Part shown: positions 58,414 through 64,000 of the stretch, piece by piece
How the letters are laid out: every line of letters starts with the position of its first letter
How positions within the stretch are numbered: the first letter of the stretch is position 1
NCBI GenBank assembly: GCA_014904845.1
Contig: MU119216.1
Location: forward strand, 372,001 to 436,000
Source of the DNA: Acephala macrosclerotiorum
Taxonomy: Eukaryota; Ascomycota; Leotiomycetes; Helotiales; Mollisiaceae
DNA: 64,000 bases
Direction: 5' to 3'
The notes under the pieces: generated by a model
Databases searched by the model: none
Told to the model about the DNA's origin: nothing
Seen by the model: only the letters and a program-made list of their open reading frames with translations
Program-made: the position numbers and the translations under genes

Positions 58414-59511
58414 TCACTGCGAATAGGGTTGGGAGGCGCTGTAATGGCTGCCTGGTACAGGCGGTGATGATTCGAGGGCTGAGTAGCCAGTCGTGTCCTG
58501 GTGGTTGGCTGCTGATCGTGAGGGTGGACGGCGTAGAGGGCCTCGTCTGTTCTGTCACCCGGCGTCGGAACTGGAAAGTACCTTGGTTCGCCGTACTCGA
58601 TCTTGACAACTGGAGTGTTCGCCGTGTCTATCGAAATCAGTCTCTGCAAGACACAGAAATAAATTGCGCGCAAGTAATTGTCGACTGCGAGTTTCAGGTC
58701 CGCTCGCGGTGAAGTTGGAATGGAATATATCGAGGAGGTACCCGTATCGGGACGCTAAGGTGTAGGCGAGCAACAAATCCGTAGTAAACTCCTCTTGTCC
58801 TCACGATAACAAACATGAATAATTCTGATACCACTAGGTTCTTCTGATATTTCCTCGCAGAAAAGTCTTGCTCCAGCATCATACAACAAGTCAAGGTTAT
58901 TCATATCTGCAATCATACTAGCTCTAGGACGCAACATGAAAATTTACGTACCGAAGCGATGAGATGGCCCAAAACGACGACAATCTGATTGCTCGTGCCA
59001 TGGCTGTTCATTCATGGAATGAGTATTTGGCTCTGGGCGGTGCGAACGATGCGAATGGTGTTGAGGGCGCTGAGCTTGGTGAGTATGCCCTGCAACCTGA
59101 TGGTGGTTGAGTGGTGCATGGTATCGAGTATTGGATAGAGCGTTAACCCTAAATCTAGTATCGATGGCGAACATCCAGCATACACCCCATAGGACGACGA
59201 GGGAAGGCCTTACATCTGCCCAAGGCCAAGTTGTGTTGAGCGGATGTCTACCTCCAGGCCACTCGAAGAACCAGCCTAGACCACTACGTGGCCACAAACG
59301 TATCAGCAACTGATCATATGGATGAGATAACCTCAGCCGACAGGGCGGAGAACAACGGTGGTGGATAGGATATAATAAGTAAGGAGGGCTTACAACAATG
59401 TCCGCAGCCGGCGGAGAGTTTCGCTTGGAGATTCTCGAGGTCGACCATGATGGTAAAGGTTGGAGGCATTCGCTTTGGCCGAGAGTTCTTGATCTTCCCA
59501 AAGGAACCCAT
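58414..59511 (-). CDS. possible six-exon gene, product not recognised
   Basis: Six short exons can be joined with canonical GT-AG introns that all agree in phase: complement(join(58414..58551, 58597..58643, 58832..58906, 58952..59096, 59214..59275, 59394..59511)), 194 residues. It reads MGSFGKIKNSRPKRMPPTFT ... WFFEWPGGRHPLNTTWPWAD / VAGHTHQAQRPQHHSHRSHR ... / DMNNLDLLYDAGARLFCEEI / ... / SSPPVPGSHYSASQPYSQ. No domain is recognised. The gap to the zinc-finger gene start is only 52 nt on the same strand, so these exons could also be its upstream or leader exons. By-eye splicing of small exons carries a real risk of over-fitting. Confidence 0.35.
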
Positions 59512-61455
59512 CGTACCTTTACTCGACGTAAGCATTTGGTCTTGGGGCAGAAGAAAAGCTACCCATGATCCTTCTCGAAAGTATCATGAGCTTCCACGCT
59601 CGGGCCATTCATGGCCACTTGAGGAAACATTTCTCATGCATGACATCTTCAAGAGAGGAGATAGAATTGAGGGGAAATCAAAGAGAACGACGTACTCTTG
59701 AAGACTTTTTCTCCTCAACAGGCTATAGTTGACTATGCCAACACCAAGTACAAACAACAGCACTACGGCCAAAACGCTTTGGAGCATCTGATTGATGCCC
59801 ATATCAAAGCACTGGCTTTCACATGCATCTCTTTCACATTCGAGAAGCAAACCCATTCTAATAAACCAATTTCAAACGACACCACAACACGACGGGAGAG
59901 TGCTTGAACGCCAGCAATGCTTTGTTAAAAAGTACAGATGAAAGGCGGGCATTGTGGCAATTGCATGAAGATCATATATGAGAAAGACAAATATGATGCA
60001 AAATTAACATTCACTCCGTCCATCTGGTATCAAAACTTTGATAATGACGCTTCACGGACATCCCGCCATACTCCGCCTCTCAAGCTTCACCGACTGCCAA
60101 AGAGCGGGGTGGGGTCCTTTGGGGGCGGGGAAGCGAACCGAATGTCGAGATCAACAAACATCTGCATGACATCCTTATCGAGGCTCAGAATTGGGTCGGT
60201 GAGAAAGGATAATCGGTGTGAGAATGCTGGCCCTAGGGCTGCATGAGGGGCAGGCAGTGAGTGCATGCAGCCCTATGAGCCTTGTCAAATATTGGAAGCG
60301 GGAGTGCTGGACGAATCGGATAGGGGGGCGCTTTGCACTGCCTCGTTGAGCACAGGAATGACTTCACCGTTGCGGTGGGAAAGAGGACGTGGGAGATTGT
60401 TTTCATTTATGGTTTCAATTTTTTGGGGATATCTAGATTGTGCGCCTGGCGCCATGTGGCAGCAACTTTTACAGTTCCTGAGGCCAGGTCGTGATGATCC
60501 TCAGGATTCAGGCGTATATCTTCTTATTCGGATCCGAAGAAAGTCCGGCTCCGATCCTCTATAGTACAATCCTCAGTGATAGGGCCAGGGTTTTCTTAAT
60601 CGTCCAGAAGGTGGAGTCTTTTACTTTAGTCACAGAGATGGTTTTGCATTATGCATGCGTTAGTTGCAGTTGTTTCAGGACATCACTAGGCACAGCTTCT
60701 AGGAATTTTACTGACTGCATGTATTCAGTTCGAGATGGTGAAAGATGCTCAAGACACACGAATCAGTTGATGAATTCGTCACCGGACTCAAATAAAGTTT
60801 CTCTTTACCTCTCCAGTGATCTATACTTGCTTGGATAGATTAGGTTGCCGACCCAGGATGCCCATTGTCACAGGTTTACAAGCCAACAACAGAGTATAGC
60901 AAAGACATCAAATCTGATCATACACTCCTAGTCTCCGAACTCAAATCTGCAACCCATGGCCAATAACTCCGCAGACCACGATGCCGCTATTCTCGTAAAA
61001 TGACCTATAAACTACCCCTTGCCCAGATAACAGGTCCCTAGAGCTGCAGAGACGTAATGCGGCAGCAATAGCATCATCGACAAAGACGTTACAAGTTGTA
61101 GGCATTTCGTCTCAATTTAGAATCTTGCTAATACAGTTTATCAGCTTAGAGAACATGGTTGACAAGGCAAATACACCGACAACAGGCATCATAGGTTCGT
61201 AGACCGAGGCAAATGAGAGTAGGAGAAGCAATCAATGTTAATCTTAGCAACGCTCTCGATGAGAATAAGGTACCAAACAGAATCTAGGCTGATCAGATTT
61301 ATGATATGATGGTACTGAGACAAAAGAACTCAAGGCATTGCTTGAATAGAATGGAAACGGGCATCTTCATCGATTGCTTGAAGAACTTCAGTCTCATCAC
61401 TGGATGTCTCAGACACTTCAATTGTCATACACCTCTAGAACTTCAGACTGACGAC
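59512..61455. other. 1.9-kb gene-poor region
   Basis: Open frames of 60-115 codons (for example 59938-60246, 60491-60838) show no motif. No RNA gene seen. Confidence 0.45.
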
Positions 61456-61713
61456 CTAGACGGGCATTCTGGACTTGATCATTGTTTCTTGATTTCCAGG
61501 ACTTTGCCAGCTTTTCTTTGAGTCACAGTGGTTAAACTTTCGGGCCCAGCTTCCTACAACCCTACACTTAAAACATATGGTTAAGTAGAGACTAGGGAAA
61601 GCTTCGTCTAGCGCTTCCACCTCTCTAGTATATGCAGCTTTAACAAACTTCTGGTTATCCCTCACTAAGTTTGAAACCTTCAAACAATCCTTGAAGGCTG
61701 ATCTCGTATTCAC
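61456..61713 (-). mobile_element. relic of a retroelement gag with zinc knuckle
   Basis: The frame reads ...DCLKVSNLVRDNQKFVKAAYTREVEALDEAFPSLY...CFKCRVVGSWARKFNHCDSKKSW. This resembles the end of a copia-type Gag with a CX2CX4HX4C knuckle, in which the His is Ser and the last Cys is Phe. The frame continues downstream only with stops. Probably an old, mutated fragment. Confidence 0.45.
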
Positions 61714-61917
61714 CGAGCCCCTGTTCCATCTGGTGAGGTCAAAGTCGCCTCCGATGTCTTCTCGCTTCTTTTCCTGCTTTCGTTGTGCAATCTGTTATGT
61801 GGATGGCCTGGTTTTACCACATGCCGACATTTCATCCTCCCATGCAGCGGTATCAGGATATTGGTGTGTTTTCTGGAAGGCAGAGCAAGACTATTGTCCC
61901 ACTTGGCTTTGAACAAT

Positions 61918-62556
61918 TCAACCGTCGTCTTCGTCCTGCAGCGTATCAAGTTGACGACTATCCTCCTGCTCTCGAGCCCATTCTCTCTGAAAAGTCCTTC
62001 CAGTCCTCTCTAACCTCGCAGCAGCTCTCCTAGCCTCACCACTATCCGCAGCACTTGACGCAACAACTGAAGCAATCAACATCAGCGGGTGGTGTATCGA
62101 ATTATATCCTTCTTCCCCCTTGTCGTTATCACCGTTCAAGACACCATTCACTAGAACTTCATAGCTTCGACTTTGCTCCCCTCCATTGTCTGAGGCTCCG
62201 CTACCGGGTCTCAGTTCAGAATGAGTCTGTTCTGCTATTCCTTCACCGGCATCTCGGCTTTGCGTTCTCCGCGATCGTGGTCGCTGTATCGACTGAGGAT
62301 TTAGATAAGAGTGTAGGACGATTGGACCAGACGACTGAGTTTCAATCATTATTCGTTCAGGTACGCCGAGACCTAATCGAAGGGCCGATTCGTAGGCAGT
62401 AAGGGCAGTCGTTGTGAGGGAGGAGAGAGCTTGCGCTTGATTCCGCGACTGTGCTGCTGATGATGACGGTTGACGAGAGGAGGACAAGATGGGAGTAAGA
62501 GCTCTATCGGCGAGATGAAGAGCCAATTGATTAGATGCCAGAGAAGGTGCAGCCAT
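61918..62556 (-). CDS. hypothetical protein, 212 residues
   Basis: One exon from ATG 62556 (MAAPSLASNQLALHLADRAL). An N-terminal Ala/Ser/Leu helical part (ALSSLTTTALTAYESALRLG) is followed by VPERIMIETQSSGPIVLHSY, a Ser/Gly/Arg-rich linker and LMLIASVVASSAADSGEARR. The acidic end is RQLDTLQDEDDG. No domain recognised, but the even composition and a clean ATG favour a real gene. It is divergent from the golgin-like gene with 284 bp between the starts. The frame is open a little further upstream, without another ATG. Confidence 0.6.
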   Translation of the reverse strand: MAAPSLASNQLALHLADRALTPILSSSRQPSSSAAQSRNQAQALSSLTTTALTAYESALRLGLGVPERIMIETQSSGPIVLHSYLNPQSIQRPRSRRTQSRDAGEGIAEQTHSELRPGSGASDNGGEQSRSYEVLVNGVLNGDNDKGEEGYNSIHHPLMLIASVVASSAADSGEARRAAARLERTGRTFQREWAREQEDSRQLDTLQDEDDG

Positions 62557-62840
62557 ATTGAAGTTTGACAATTAAGTGACCTCGAATTTCAGCACTGCTC
62601 TCGACCAAAAATCACTGCGCAAAAGTTTGTTCGGTGACGGGACATTGTGTACATGAAAATCAAGAACGACTGAGGTGATCCCCGGAAACCCCTGTTCAGC
62701 CGAGCGGAATCTATTTTAGCGTAACGCCATGCTTCCATCTTGAGGAACTGAAGCATAGCTGGCCAAACGTAAATGTTGACTCAAGTCTGTTAGAACAACT
62801 TTCTCGGGTTCATAGCACAGAGGAAATCCATTCATTCAAC

Positions 62841-64000
62841 ATGGCAGACGCAGAGGAGAAAGCCAAAGCTGAAAAGCTTGCGGCGGCCAAGAAGAGGGTA
62901 AGTAAACTAGACACTTATTTTAGTATCATGAAGCTATGCTGACAGCAATTCCCACAGGTGGAGGAGATGAAGAAGAAGAAACAAAAGAAGACTGTTGCCA
63001 AAAAGGAAGAGAAATCTGAACCTGCAGAATCATCAAAAGCCGAAGAACCATCAGCGCCCACAACAGAACCACCATTTGAATATACAGAGGAGGAACCGAA
63101 GAAGGCGGAGGAGCTAGAAACGAATGCCTCAGGTGAAAAGACACCACTAGTCTCTCCAGCATCGCATGGGAGACAGCCGTCGTTATCTCTCGAGTCTAAG
63201 ATGCGCTCTGCATCCTTCAGAGCTGGATCAGGCGGGCCACTTTCACCAAATTATGGATTCTCGCCAGATAGAGATACAGCTCCTGATATCTACAGAAAGC
63301 AGGCCTCGAGAATTGAAGAGCTTGAGAAGGAGAATAAGCGGCTTGCAAAGGAAGCAAGTGATGGGGAGAGACGGTGGAAGAAGGCTGAAGAAGAGCTCGA
63401 GGAGATGCGGGAGGCAGAGGATGAGGTTGCACTAAAGAGAGACGTCTCTACAAGTCCAGGATCATTAGGGGAAGTGGAGAAGCTGGTGTGTTCCTTTTTG
63501 TCTTGTTATTGTTCAATGCTAATTCATTGTGCAGCGAACGGAGATTGCAGCTCTACAACGTCAAAACACACAACTCCTAGCACAATCCTCACGGCCTCGA
63601 CATGGCTCGTCTCCATCAATGTCAGCAAGTGTACCAGCAGACTACGAAGCCATCCTCGCCTCCAAATCTTCGACAATTGAGTCTATGGAAATCGAGATCT
63701 CCACTCTACGAGGCAGGCTAGACCAGATCGCAGCAGGCAGTTCAGAGAAGGAACAAGTCACAGCTCTTGAAGAGAAACTCACACGCAGTGAGAAAGCGGC
63801 AGCAGTTGCACAGCGAGAGTTAGGCGACTTGAAGAAGAACCTGGAGCGGACGACACAGAAAGCAGTCAAGGAGGGCAGCGATCGCATATCAGCCGAAACC
63901 AAGCTCCGAACCCTTGAACGCGGAGCTAGAGAGGCAAAGTCACGCAGCGAAGAGCTCCAGAAGAAGGTTGATGCTCTGGAGAAGAAGGTCACAACTCTGG
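62841..64000 (+). CDS. coiled-coil golgin-like protein (5' part)
   Basis: Partial; exons 62841..62897, 62958..63485, 63535..beyond 64000, introns 60 and 49 nt in phase 0. MADAEEKAKAEKLAAAKKR leads to a very Lys/Glu-rich segment, a Ser/Pro stretch with SASFRAGSGGPLSPNYGFSP, and then long heptad-type coiled coils (RIEELEKENKRLAKEA, EEELEEMREAEDEV, EIEISTLRGRLDQIAAG). The pattern is that of fungal Rud3/Imh1-type golgins, which tether vesicles at the Golgi. A GRIP or GRAB domain would be expected past the window end, so the name stays open. Confidence 0.7.

Overview
The window is nuclear DNA of a filamentous ascomycete (Pezizomycotina). Nearly every recognisable gene is split by short GT-AG introns of about 43-130 nt, branch sites of CTAAC/CTGAC type are common, and the gene set is fungal: SNF1, a 316-residue RACK1/Cpc2, ERV25, SOM1, COX9, and CBM1-GH6/AA9/GH5 cellulose genes. 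A plant-associated or saprotrophic Leotiomycete would fit, but that is inference; the sequence alone does not fix the species.

Layout. 1-13.9 kb is a dense housekeeping block: COQ2 (-), a JmjC/zinc-finger chromatin protein (+), the DEAD-box helicase HAS1 (-), a small unrecognised gene (-), a GFA/CENP-V-type zinc protein (+), ERV25 (-) and U1 snRNP C (+). 14-16 kb is gene-poor and holds the wreck of a SNF2-like helicase. 16.3-22.7 kb carries SNF1 kinase, an unknown conserved-looking protein and glutamine synthetase, all on the minus strand. After a 2.7-kb gene-free gap comes an NCS1 nucleobase permease (25.5-27.7 kb, -). Both the synthetase and the permease have GATA-type sites upstream.

28-37 kb is an accessory region for cellulose breakdown that is partly dead. 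An AA9 lytic polysaccharide monooxygenase relic has been hit by a hAT-type MITE, an intact secreted GH6 cellobiohydrolase follows, and then a GH5 endoglucanase relic with internal deletions. From 37.5 kb genes alternate with gaps: HMCES/SRAP protein (-), small hypothetical genes, an NADPH-oxidase relic (-), RACK1 with a U24 snoRNA in an intron (-), COX9 (-) and TAF8 (+) head to head, SOM1 (-) and an unknown gene (+) head to head, a 963-residue isochorismatase/AlkB/GST-like fusion (+), a C2H2 zinc-finger protein (-), a possible six-exon gene behind it, a gag relic, a low-complexity protein (-), and the 5' part of a coiled-coil golgin-like gene (+) running off the end.

Themes. Divergent pairs with short shared promoters are frequent (ERV25/U1C, COX9/TAF8, SOM1/unknown, 62.5/62.8 kb). 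Several loci touch nitrogen and carbon control (SNF1, glutamine synthetase, NCS1 permease, GH6). The most unusual items are the fusion protein at 53.3-56.2 kb, the snoRNA inside RACK1, the MITE sitting on a splice donor, a 6-nt exon in U1C and a GC-AG intron in SNF1. All splice models were made by eye from reading frame and consensus; family names rest on recognised motifs, not on database searches.
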